From an uncultured Oscillospiraceae bacterium (lineage in GTDB: Bacteria; Bacillota; Clostridia; Oscillospirales; Ruminococcaceae): DNA of 28,265 nt. A model generated the notes under the pieces. The model was not told the DNA's origin. It did no database searches and was given only the letters and a program-made list of their open reading frames with translations. Positions within the stretch are counted from its first letter, which is position 1; every line of letters begins with the position of its first letter. The stretch is from NCBI GenBank assembly GCA_958448395.1, contig CAUDDP010000023.1, positions 1-28,265 of the forward strand, given 5' to 3'. The translations under genes were made by a program, and so were the position numbers. Shown in pieces: positions 21,051 to 28,265 of the stretch.

Positions 21051-23525
21051 ATGAAACATTACACATGGAAGAAACGTGCTTTTGCTGCGGTCATGAGTGC
21101 AGCGATGCTCTCCACCACGCTGATTGCCACTCCGGTTGTTTGGGCAGCGAATAAGACAGTAACTGTGGGAAAAACGCTGGAGGTTGCAATCCCAGATCCG
21201 GCAAATCCCGATGTGCCGAAAAACAAGGAGGCGTGTACGTATACTGGTTTGATGTCAGATTTGACTGGTACAGGAGAAAGTCATACAACGTTGACCTCTT
21301 TACAGTTCAATTTCAAAGCAGAAGAAGAAGTTTCTAACTTTTCTTACTACTTTGGCATCAATTTGGATGCGGATCCATGGTGGACAGGTACGAGCAAGGA
21401 ATGTACGCCATATGCATCTGAATTTTCCGTTGTTGTTTACGTGAAGGATCTGGATTTGCAGGGTGCAGGCATTGGATATTGTGTTGATCCAAAGTGGCAT
21501 TCTGATCGGCATATTGAATTCCAGAATGCGTATGCTGCCAATGGTGAGACAAAGGTGCCGGTAACATTGACTTCCATTGAGGTAAATGGTACTACTGATA
21601 CCAGCAATAACGAAAATCCACATCCAGGACCAGAACCAGGTCCAGAGCCGGAAGCGAAGTATCCGAATACTGGCGATGCAGGCTTCTACAACAGCCAGAA
21701 TGAACAGAGCGGCAACTACTCTTTCGTCGATAATAAGGATGGCACAGCAACCATTAAATCCACATTGACCAAGAAGATCAATGCTGAGGATCTGGCTGCT
21801 TATGCAAAGGAAAATTACGGTACAGATAAAATTACCTTGACACCAAGCCCAAAGGGTGAGGACTATAGTGAAGAAAACTATACGATAACAGAAAAAAATC
21901 CAATCACTGGAAAAGAAGAAGAACGTGTTATGAAGGAGGCTGAAATTCGGCAGGCAGGCAAGCCACTGAACAGCCATCGGTTCAATTTTGCAGATTTCGG
22001 CATTACGCCTACTTCTGATGCAGAAAAAATTACACCGGAAGCATTGACTCTTGCAATGCGTGCTCCGAAAGGACAGAATGTAACCCGTGTTATGTACGGC
22101 GGCGGTTTGAATGTAATGGGAAAATCTCCAGCAGATACGGAGGCACCAAAGACATTAATCGGTCGTGATGCAGATGGCAATGTTGTGGATTCTTCTTTGG
22201 CTGGTTTTAAGGCAGATCCAAACTCTGGTTACTGGTACAACGATATTGGTGCAGATACCTACGATGAAATCATGACCAATGTGAAGAATGCTGGCGGTGA
22301 GTTCGGTGTAACCGTACAAAATGGTAAGGATCTGAAAGAACAGAACTTCGGCGATTATGTAGAAGTTACATGGGATGTTCCGGCAGATGTAAAGCCGTAT
22401 GCAGATACGAAGGATTTGTCCTTCCAGCTGTGGTATGGTGAAATTGAAGCAGAAGAATATACTCCGCTGGAATCTCTGGATATCGAAAGTGCAATGCTGA
22501 CCTATACACAGGAAATCACATTCCCGTATCAGGCTTCTCAGAAGCTGACCACCAATAAAACGCTTACAACTGGTGCAGATCCAGCTGAGTTCCTGTTCTC
22601 TGATTTTGATCAGATGACGTATAAGAATACAGCAGATGTTTATGCAATTCTGTTTACATTGGATACCAAGGTAGATGCAAGACAGATTACACTGGGCAGC
22701 GGTACCACTGTTCTGGATTCAAAGAGCAGTGATCATTGGTATCAGGCAGATGCAAATGGCAATTCGATTACATTACTGAAGGAAAATGAAAAAGATAAGG
22801 CATACACTTATATGTGGGTAATGCCAAGTGCAGTTGCCAAAGCTTATAAGTATGCAGAAGATGGCACCATCAATAAGAGCAGTCCGGTTTCTAACTACAT
22901 TAGTACAGAACAGGAAAATGATAACTTTAAGCTGGGTCTGTATTATGCAGATGATGCCTCTGCAAAGGAAATTACTTCTGCAACCGTAAAGGATGTTACC
23001 ATTTATTATACCACAGATGATAAGAATAATACAGCAAAGCAGGATATGTTTGAAAAGGATCTGGTGGCAAATCCAGATAGTATCGTGCTGGAAGTTGGCG
23101 ATACGAAGAAGATTACAACCAATGTAAATGACTGCACATTTGAATCTTCTGATGACACCATTGCAAGCGTAGACGAATATGGTAATGTAACTGGTACAGG
23201 AGCTGGTACTGCTACCATCACAGTTACCACGCCAAAGGGACAGACTGCAACCGTAGAAGTAACGGTCAATGCGACTACAACTGTCACAACTACCACAGAA
23301 AAGCCATTTGTACCATTGTATGGTGACACCAATCTGGATGGTATTGTAGATCTGCGTGACGCAATTGTAATGAATCGTTTCTTGGCAAATCAGATCACGC
23401 TTTCAAAAGAAGCATTTGCAAATGCCGATGTATCAGGACCGAACGGAGATGTAAACGAACAGGATGGTTCCATTTTGGTTCAGTATGTTGTTATGTTGAT
23501 TACAGCTCTGCCAGTTGCGGAATAA
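21051..23525 (+). CDS. Large secreted multi-domain dockerin protein, function unknown
   Basis: An 824-residue exported protein. A signal peptide (about 1-33, ending VVWAA) is followed by three beta-rich segments: about 34-185; 215-480 after a Pro/Glu linker GPEPGPEPE; and 490-665. The first and third share features such as a short strand pattern ending in comparable VTLTS/VTIYY segments. Then comes an Ig-like Big_2 domain (about 674-745, SIVLEVGDTKKIT, SSDDTIASVDEYGNVTGTGAGTATITV), a short Thr linker and a divergent dockerin (758-822). The dockerin loops are DTNLDGIVDLRD and DVSGPNGDVNEQD, unlike those of the GH8 and esterase proteins. No glycosidase signature is visible; carbohydrate binding or a structural cellulosome role is plausible. 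The ribosome site is AAAGGATGG. A terminator at 23573 follows. Confidence 0.82.
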   Translation: MKHYTWKKRAFAAVMSAAMLSTTLIATPVVWAANKTVTVGKTLEVAIPDPANPDVPKNKEACTYTGLMSDLTGTGESHTTLTSLQFNFKAEEEVSNFSYYFGINLDADPWWTGTSKECTPYASEFSVVVYVKDLDLQGAGIGYCVDPKWHSDRHIEFQNAYAANGETKVPVTLTSIEVNGTTDTSNNENPHPGPEPGPEPEAKYPNTGDAGFYNSQNEQSGNYSFVDNKDGTATIKSTLTKKINAEDLAAYAKENYGTDKITLTPSPKGEDYSEENYTITEKNPITGKEEERVMKEAEIRQAGKPLNSHRFNFADFGITPTSDAEKITPEALTLAMRAPKGQNVTRVMYGGGLNVMGKSPADTEAPKTLIGRDADGNVVDSSLAGFKADPNSGYWYNDIGADTYDEIMTNVKNAGGEFGVTVQNGKDLKEQNFGDYVEVTWDVPADVKPYADTKDLSFQLWYGEIEAEEYTPLESLDIESAMLTYTQEITFPYQASQKLTTNKTLTTGADPAEFLFSDFDQMTYKNTADVYAILFTLDTKVDARQITLGSGTTVLDSKSSDHWYQADANGNSITLLKENEKDKAYTYMWVMPSAVAKAYKYAEDGTINKSSPVSNYISTEQENDNFKLGLYYADDASAKEITSATVKDVTIYYTTDDKNNTAKQDMFEKDLVANPDSIVLEVGDTKKITTNVNDCTFESSDDTIASVDEYGNVTGTGAGTATITVTTPKGQTATVEVTVNATTTVTTTTEKPFVPLYGDTNLDGIVDLRDAIVMNRFLANQITLSKEAFANADVSGPNGDVNEQDGSILVQYVVMLITALPVAE

Positions 23526-23572
23526 GATTTTTACGGAATTGACTCCATAATTATTTTCCTACCAAAGTGAAG

Positions 23573-23608
23573 ACCGCTGTACACGTATTTCGTGTACAGC
23601 GGTTTTTC
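23573..23608. terminator. Bidirectional terminator between dockerin gene and sigE
   Basis: ACCGCTGTACACG (23573-23585) pairs perfectly with CGTGTACAGCGGT (23591-23603), with a 5-base loop and a T tract to 23608. It lies 3 bases beyond the end of the convergent sigE gene. Confidence 0.85.
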
Positions 23609-23610
23609 TG

Positions 23611-24315
23611 TTATTGATTGAATTGCTGAAGTGTTCCACGTAGTTTGCGGATGATTTTCTTTTCCAGACGGGAGATATAGGATTGTGAGATGCCAATTGC
23701 CTGTGCCACTTCTTTTTGTGTTTTCTCCTTGCCATCCAACAGCCCGAATCGGAGTTCCATGATTTCCCGTTCTCTTGCTCCCAGTTCGGAAACGGCAGAG
23801 CGGAGCATATCCCGTTCTGATTCCTGCTCAATGTTGCGGCTGACCACATCAGCATCTGTTCCGAGTACATCAGAGAGCAGGAGTTCGTTGCCATCCCAGT
23901 CGATATTGAGTGGCTCATCAATGGAAACCTCTCCACGGTACTGTGTTGCTTTTCGCAGGAACATGAGGATTTCATTCTCAATACAGCGAGAGGCATAGGT
24001 TGCCAGCTTGATTTTTTTGGTGGGGCAGAATGTATTGACCGCTTTGATGAGCCCGATGGTGCCAATGGAAATCAGGTCTTCTAAACCAATACCAGTAGAT
24101 TCAAACTTTTTTGCAATGTATACCACAAGCCGGAGATTATGAACAATGAGCTGTTCACGGGCATCGGCATTGCCGCTGGCAAGTGCATCCAGCATTGCCT
24201 TTTCCTCTGGTGCGGAGAGTGGTGGCGGCAGCGTATCTGCTCCGTGAATGTAATCTATCTGGCAGGGACGCAGCCAGAATTGCAGCTGCCGCAGAAGTTG
24301 CAGCAAAGACTTCAT
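23611..24315 (-). CDS. sigE: Sporulation sigma factor SigE (pro-sigma-E)
   Basis: A 234-residue mother-cell sigma factor. Region 2 is clear (REQLIVHNLRLVVYIAKKFE, EDLISIGTIGLIKAV, KLATYASRCIENEILMFLR), and region 4 has QKEVAQAIGISQSYISRLEKK. The N-terminus carries the pro-sequence: about 26 residues ending near DYIHGADTLPPPLS, which aligns with the YIGG-x-E-x-LPPPL cleavage region of B. subtilis pro-sigma-E. It should therefore be activated by SpoIIGA. GAAAGGAG precedes the ATG, and spoIIGA ends 18 bases upstream. In many sporeformers sigG follows; here the operon ends at a terminator. Confidence 0.95.
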   Translation of the reverse strand: MKSLLQLLRQLQFWLRPCQIDYIHGADTLPPPLSAPEEKAMLDALASGNADAREQLIVHNLRLVVYIAKKFESTGIGLEDLISIGTIGLIKAVNTFCPTKKIKLATYASRCIENEILMFLRKATQYRGEVSIDEPLNIDWDGNELLLSDVLGTDADVVSRNIEQESERDMLRSAVSELGAREREIMELRFGLLDGKEKTQKEVAQAIGISQSYISRLEKKIIRKLRGTLQQFNQ

Positions 24316-24333
24316 GATACATGCTCCTTTCTG

Positions 24334-25149
24334 TTAAACGGTTTGAAGAAGATTCGGGTGAAAAATGGCGTTGTTCTGAGATTCTGCTAATCCAATGCGA
24401 ACAGCAACCTGCTGACGGGCTCCGGTTGTTTCGTTTTGCAATAGTACTTCATCTGCCTGAAAGACAGGCATCATGCTGGTGCCGGACACAGTTGCATAGG
24501 GAACATAGTGGTAGTGTCGCTGTTTTTGCTGACATTGCGGCAGTAGAGCAGCGAAAGCCTGTTTACTGCATACGATAATCGGCAGACCGCTGTAGGGATC
24601 AATTAAATTGTTCCCTGTGTCTGCAAGCCCTTCCTGTGTGAGCATCTCTGTACCAATGCGGATGAGGACACGATAGTGCAGGTCTGTGTGCCGGCAGTGC
24701 AGCCGAACAGTATGCCAGATTCGCAGAATTCCATAGGCAAGCAGTGTACAAAAAATGCAGACCGGAAGAGAAAGCTGAAGGTAAAAGCAGTGATTTCCCA
24801 CGAAAATGTGTTGACTGTCCGTACATTGCTGGACTGCCATGAGAAAGCCGGCGAAAAGCATACTAAAGCAGAAAAACCAGACGGTCTGCCGCACAAAGGT
24901 GCGTTTGGAAAGTCCAAGGCAGAGTATCCCGTTCATGCAGGCGGCGGCACCAATCCGCAGGAGAAGTGTGCCATACCAGGGCAGCGGTGGGAGGAGGATT
25001 GCAAGAGAAAACAAGCTGCCGAGTAAGGCACTGACAAGGCAGCGGGGAATCCGGCAGGGCGTGTGGGTGAGACACGCTGTGCCACGCAGGAGAAAATAGT
25101 TTACGCAGAAGTTGAAGAACAGCAGGACATCCAGATAGATGGTTTGCAT
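24334..25149 (-). CDS. spoIIGA: Sigma-E processing peptidase SpoIIGA
   Basis: A 271-residue membrane aspartic protease that activates pro-sigma-E in the mother cell. The N-terminal half has about five membrane segments starting with IYLDVLLFFNFCVNYFLL, the family hallmark. The cytoplasmic C-terminal half contains the active-site LADTGNNLIDP (Asp177-Thr-Gly), followed by GLPIIVCSK and PYATVSGTSMMPVFQAD. The frame is open to 25194; the ATG at 25149 is chosen because AGGTGGTGA precedes it and MQTIYLDV is the usual N-terminus. The promoter region carries a Spo0A-box-like element (25199-25205). Confidence 0.94.
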   Translation of the reverse strand: MQTIYLDVLLFFNFCVNYFLLRGTACLTHTPCRIPRCLVSALLGSLFSLAILLPPLPWYGTLLLRIGAAACMNGILCLGLSKRTFVRQTVWFFCFSMLFAGFLMAVQQCTDSQHIFVGNHCFYLQLSLPVCIFCTLLAYGILRIWHTVRLHCRHTDLHYRVLIRIGTEMLTQEGLADTGNNLIDPYSGLPIIVCSKQAFAALLPQCQQKQRHYHYVPYATVSGTSMMPVFQADEVLLQNETTGARQQVAVRIGLAESQNNAIFHPNLLQTV

Positions 25150-25171
25150 GTATATCACCACCTGTTTTTTG

Positions 25172-25205
25172 ATTATAGCATATTCCCTGTGCAAATGCTG
25201 TCGAA
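25172..25205 (-). promoter_or_regulatory. spoIIGA: Spo0A-box promoter of spoIIGA-sigE
   Basis: On the minus strand, TATAAT (25177-25172) is preceded at 21 bases by TTCGACA (25205-25199). This contains a TCGACA -35-like hexamer and is the complement of a 0A box, TGTCGAA. The B. subtilis spoIIG promoter likewise has an over-long spacer and a Spo0A box over its -35 element. A degenerate second box, TTGTCCA, lies at 25238-25244. Confidence 0.6.
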
Positions 25206-25318
25206 AGGGCAGAAGCCAATTACCGCCTTAGTATTGCTTGTCCAGTACATTGTGAAATGATTATCCGGAACCATACTAAAAATAATTTCTAAAATTGAAA
25301 AAAATATGCATTTAGTTA

Positions 25319-25347
25319 TTGACAAGTATGGAAAATTATGATACAAT
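25319..25347 (+). promoter_or_regulatory. Promoter of duplicated-module dockerin gene
   Basis: TTGACA (25319-25324) and TACAAT (25342-25347) with 17-base spacing. The leader is about 95 nt, with AAGGAGG at about 25435-25441. Confidence 0.82.
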
Positions 25348-25449
25348 ATTGATATAGAGAGATGGAGAATAAAACTATACTGGGGATCATTTGTATGGAT
25401 TGAAACAAAATCAAAAATTCAACAGAATGACGAAAAGGAGGATTTTGAA

Positions 25450-26562
25450 ATGAAATTCAAAAAAATTGCAAGAAAACTGTTAGCAGGTGTGTTCGCCCTT
25501 TCTTTAGCGGTTACCTCTTTGCCGGTAATCAGTAACACAGCATTGGCAGAGGCAACAGCAGCAAAGTCAAAGCCTCTAATGAACATGATTGGGAAAGTCG
25601 ATGATTATTATTTCCTGTGGCTGTATTGCAATGATGAAACCGGAACTGCATTTACCTTTTCTGGACGAGAAGTTCCAGTTCCCATCAAGGATTTGCTTAT
25701 GGAATCGAATACATTTGAAAAGGGTCTCAAATGGACGTATACAGGAGAAAATTGGTTGAAATGGTATTCTTTCCCAGATGCAGAAATTACAGCACGAGAT
25801 TATTTCAACGTTGGAGCTGATCCCTGTGTATATGATGTTGTGAATTACGGCGATATTATATATACAGATGAGGCTGGCGAAGCCCATACCTTTACTTGTT
25901 TGAAAGATGTGGAAGACTATGTGATACAGACTTATGATGTGGACTTGTTGGACATTGATGAAATTCCAGAGGAAGATCTGCCGTGGGTCGCACTTTCTAA
26001 ACCAAGCCCAGAACCACCGACACCTACAGAAACTACGACAAGGAAAGAACGAATAGACTGGATTGGGTATGTGGATAATCCCAATGGGGAAACACCATAT
26101 AATTTGTATTCGTACGATAATGATGAAACGGGAACATCATTTACTTTTTGTGGAAATGATATGCCAACCTTTCTGCTAATTTTGTTGAACGAATCGGATA
26201 GCTTCAATTATGGCGATGTTGTGTATACAGATGAGGCTGGTGAAGCACATACCTTTACTTGTGTAAAGGATGTAGAAGATTACCTGATTCAGAGCAATTT
26301 GGTTACATTGGTAAGCGGTGGAGACACTACAACAACGACAGCACCTGTCGATGTTCTGATAGGAGATGTTACACTGGATGGTAAAGTCGACTTGATAGAT
26401 GCGATTTATTTGAATAAGATTTGTTCAAACATCATTGCTGCAACCGATATGCAGGAAATTGCAGGAGACTGCAATGCAGACGGTACAGTGAATGATATGG
26501 ATGTCGCTGTGTTAATGGAATTTTGTATTGGATTACAACAGAAGCTTCCGGTTACGGTGTGA
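25450..26562 (+). CDS. Secreted dockerin protein with duplicated unknown module
   Basis: A 370-residue exported protein. A signal peptide (about 1-33, ending TALA) is followed by two copies of a module: about 44-160 and 203-283. Both open with NDETGT-x-FTF-x-G and close with YTDEAGEAHTFTC and KDVEDY-x-IQ. The first copy carries an extra insert of about 40 residues rich in Trp and Tyr (around LKWTYTGENWLKWYSF). The near-identity of the closing segment even in the DNA suggests a recent duplication. After a Thr linker comes a dockerin with Ca loops DVTLDGKVDLID and DCNADGTVNDMD. The module is not recognised; its aromatic content would suit ligand binding. Between the modules is a Pro/Thr linker. 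Confidence 0.82.
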   Translation: MKFKKIARKLLAGVFALSLAVTSLPVISNTALAEATAAKSKPLMNMIGKVDDYYFLWLYCNDETGTAFTFSGREVPVPIKDLLMESNTFEKGLKWTYTGENWLKWYSFPDAEITARDYFNVGADPCVYDVVNYGDIIYTDEAGEAHTFTCLKDVEDYVIQTYDVDLLDIDEIPEEDLPWVALSKPSPEPPTPTETTTRKERIDWIGYVDNPNGETPYNLYSYDNDETGTSFTFCGNDMPTFLLILLNESDSFNYGDVVYTDEAGEAHTFTCVKDVEDYLIQSNLVTLVSGGDTTTTTAPVDVLIGDVTLDGKVDLIDAIYLNKICSNIIAATDMQEIAGDCNADGTVNDMDVAVLMEFCIGLQQKLPVTV

Positions 26563-26672
26563 TTGCAATCGTTTCTGAGATAGAGAAGCAATGGGGATTG
26601 CCTGTTGTGCAGCAACCAATCCATACCACAATGGCAGAGTTAAAACAGCAATGACAACAGGAAATACAAAAC

Positions 26673-26713
26673 CGACGTTACTTTCCTACATGGGAAGATA
26701 ACGTCGTTTTTTT
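26673..26713 (+). terminator. Intrinsic terminator after duplicated-module dockerin gene
   Basis: CGACGTTA (26673-26680) pairs with TAACGTCG (26699-26706), with partial extra pairing TTCC/GGGA inside, followed by seven T. The rest of the gap to 26837 holds only a -10-like TAAAAT at 26770-26775 without a good -35 box. Confidence 0.82.
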
Positions 26714-26836
26714 CAATGGAGAGAGTTGTTTTTTCATGTTTATTTAATGAAGTGTTCGCAATTGTGTGATAAAATGAGACACATAAAGACGTAAAAGGGA
26801 GAATGCATGCAATTATAGGGAGAAGGAGAATCTTTT

Positions 26837-27892
26837 ATGAGGAAAAATAGAATGACAGAAGGTTACCACAAGTTTGTATTGGTTTGTGCTTTGGGGTGTT
26901 TGCTGTGCAGCAGTGGATGCGGAGACAAGTCATCATCAGTGCCGTTAACCCTATCCACAACGGAACAAACCACGCTTTTAACAACAGAAGCAGTAACAAC
27001 TGCAATTACAACAACGGATTCTACCGATACGATGGCAACAGAAGTGATAACCACAGCAGAAAACACAACAACCGTAGAAACTACAACAGCCGCACCAGTT
27101 GTTTCTGTGGAAACCGATGGCTCTGCCACCGCAGCAATGCAGGTAGACGGCAGCGTGCTGTTGGATTTCTATCAGGGTGCTTGTCAAATCACATTACCAG
27201 CTTCGTGGGCAGAGCAGGTGTTTGTACAGGAAGGGACTGTCTATCATCGTGCCGTATGGGAGGATACTAATGGTGGCGGAAAGCTGTTCTCCATTTGTGT
27301 GACCAGTTTGGAGCAGGCTGCAAACACGCCCTATGTGCTGCTGGGTTCCTGTGCAGAGGGTTGCGTATTTTATTATGTTCCGCAGGATTTGCAGTGCAAT
27401 CCGGATAGTTCTGCCTTAATGGAAACATTTCTGGCGATGGCGAACGAATGCGAAAGTGTGCTTTCCAGTGCAGTTTGTCCAACCAGTTGCACGCCCATTT
27501 CAATGAATGACTTTGCTGTCCCGTCTGATTCCGTAGAAGACATCACTTACGGTTACTGGGAAGTGATGGATGAAACATTACAGATGCAGCAATTTACACC
27601 ATATCTGACGTTTGAGCAGGATGGGAAAATGTCCTATCAGTATGGAATGCAGATAGAAGAAGGTAGCTATATTGTGAATACAGCACAATCCTATTTAGAT
27701 GTAAATAATGCAGATTTGGTTAGTGCCATTGCCTACTTCAACGGTACGCTGCATGAAATCAAACTATATGCTTCTCAACCAATGATGCTGGAAATCAATG
27801 GAATGACTGGCATAGAAGCCGAGAAACCAGAAGATACCTGGTCATTTACTTACTATCCTATAGAAACTTGGGACGTGGATGAAGTTGATTAA
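26837..27892 (+). CDS. Thr-rich lipoprotein, unknown function
   Basis: A 351-residue lipoprotein. The hydrophobic leader ends in a lipobox SSGC with Cys28. A Thr/Val-rich spacer (about 35-95) leads to a globular part of about 250 residues in two sections. The first (about 100-210: VLLDFYQGACQITLPASW, ICVTSLEQA) has paired cysteines. The second (about 220-345: YGYWEVMDET, PYLTFEQDGKMSYQYG, EEGSYIVN) resembles small lipocalin-like or META-like beta domains in its strand pattern. I do not recognise a family. The ribosome site is GAAGGAG, about 10 bases upstream. It is probably attached to the outer face of the membrane. Confidence 0.78.
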   Translation: MRKNRMTEGYHKFVLVCALGCLLCSSGCGDKSSSVPLTLSTTEQTTLLTTEAVTTAITTTDSTDTMATEVITTAENTTTVETTTAAPVVSVETDGSATAAMQVDGSVLLDFYQGACQITLPASWAEQVFVQEGTVYHRAVWEDTNGGGKLFSICVTSLEQAANTPYVLLGSCAEGCVFYYVPQDLQCNPDSSALMETFLAMANECESVLSSAVCPTSCTPISMNDFAVPSDSVEDITYGYWEVMDETLQMQQFTPYLTFEQDGKMSYQYGMQIEEGSYIVNTAQSYLDVNNADLVSAIAYFNGTLHEIKLYASQPMMLEINGMTGIEAEKPEDTWSFTYYPIETWDVDEVD

Positions 27893-27912
27893 GTCGTTCA
27901 TAGAATAAAAAT

Positions 27913-27958
27913 AAAAGCCGGTGTTTCGTTTCCTGATAGAGCGGAACACCGGCTTTTT
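27913..27958. terminator. Bidirectional terminator between convergent genes
   Basis: AAAAGCCGGTGTTTCG (from 27913) pairs with CGGAACACCGGCTTTT with one wobble pair and a loop of about 13 bases. T tracts occur on both strands. Confidence 0.85.
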
Positions 27959-27987
27959 ATGAAGATGGTTTTTTTAAAGGAGTATGA

Positions 27988-28265
27988 TTATTCTGTTGTA
28001 GTTTCTGTCAGTGTAATTGTGGTATCATCTAATGTTATGGATGCAACTTCGTTCGGGTCAATCGGCTGGGACAGGTCAAATTCTATGACACCTGTACCAT
28101 CTGGCTGATGGAGAATGCCGTATCCAGCAGTGGTTCCGCCTTTTCCTCCCTGATGCAAATTCACTGATTTTACTTCTGTGCCATCTGTCAGCTGCACTGT
28201 GACATCCTTTGGGAGACGGGACCAGTCAGGATCCATTTTTCCAGTCAGTATGATATGAGAAGTAT
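27988..28265 (-). CDS. C-terminal fragment of an unknown protein, cut by the window edge
   Basis: At least 91 codons of a minus-strand gene whose start lies beyond the right edge; the frame stays open upstream of the first internal Met at 28236. The visible part is strand-rich (VTVQLTDGTEVKSVNL, GVIEFDLSQP) and ends IDPNEVASITLDDTTITLTETTTE. An ending of this kind, with an Asp/Glu-Val-x-Ser-Ile-x-x-Asp pattern, is seen in extracellular domains of Firmicute anti-sigma-like proteins (DUF4179/DUF5643 types). With so little sequence that remains a weak suggestion. Confidence 0.6.
   Translation of the reverse strand, partial: TSHIILTGKMDPDWSRLPKDVTVQLTDGTEVKSVNLHQGGKGGTTAGYGILHQPDGTGVIEFDLSQPIDPNEVASITLDDTTITLTETTTE

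Overview
The window looks like chromosomal DNA from a cellulosome-forming, low-to-mid GC Gram-positive bacterium of the Ruminococcus group (Clostridia). Four secreted proteins end in type I dockerins, several have long Thr-rich linkers, and sigma-A-type promoters and GGAGG-like ribosome sites are common. A spoIIGA-sigE pair, the MEP isoprenoid genes and a CdaA/CdaR pair point to the same group. I cannot name a species from the sequence alone. No tRNA, rRNA, CRISPR array or transposase gene was seen.

Layout. Positions 1-283 hold a promoter, a foldable stretch and an intrinsic terminator, which together look like an unassigned non-coding RNA. A secreted SGNH/CE3-type esterase with a dockerin (388-2043, +) converges on a secreted GH8 hydrolase with a dockerin (2464-3909, -). 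A MITE-like repeat lies between them and a second, composite repeat lies upstream of the GH8 gene. From 4656 to 10823 there is one long co-directional cluster: aconitase, two tiny genes, a TraX-like membrane protein, a small membrane protein, a DUF6630-like protein, NADP-type isocitrate dehydrogenase and the redox repressor Rex. A Rex-operator-like palindrome sits just before icd. A Thr-rich protein with a C-terminal sorting signal follows (11353-12708). Next are cdaR/cdaA (-), a cysteine desulfurase-like gene paired with a DUF3343 gene (-), and ispD/ispF (+).

The most unusual block is 18583-20771. Two paralogous, lipobox-bearing, low-complexity small proteins are followed directly by a radical SAM/SPASM protein. 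Both small proteins carry repeats of a short L-x-G-[DETS]-x-x-[IV]-like motif, so the block reads as a candidate RiPP-type modification system whose substrates are lipoprotein-like. The block ends in a perfect 19-bp terminator hairpin.

The right part holds a large multi-domain dockerin protein (21051-23525, +), the sporulation pair spoIIGA-sigE (-) with a Spo0A-box-like promoter, a duplicated-module dockerin protein (25450-26562, +), a Thr-rich lipoprotein (26837-27892, +), and the C-terminal end of a gene entering from the right edge (-).

How the parts relate. The dockerin proteins probably dock on scaffoldin cohesins encoded elsewhere and attack or bind plant cell walls. Aconitase and isocitrate dehydrogenase would supply 2-oxoglutarate and NADPH, with Rex sensing NADH/NAD. 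A family of hairpin-rich mosaic repeats (about 2146-2450, 4017-4483, 10832-10983 and 16984-17260) occupies the intergenic regions. The start sites given for several genes are internal to the longest open frame and were chosen from ribosome-binding sites; each entry says so.
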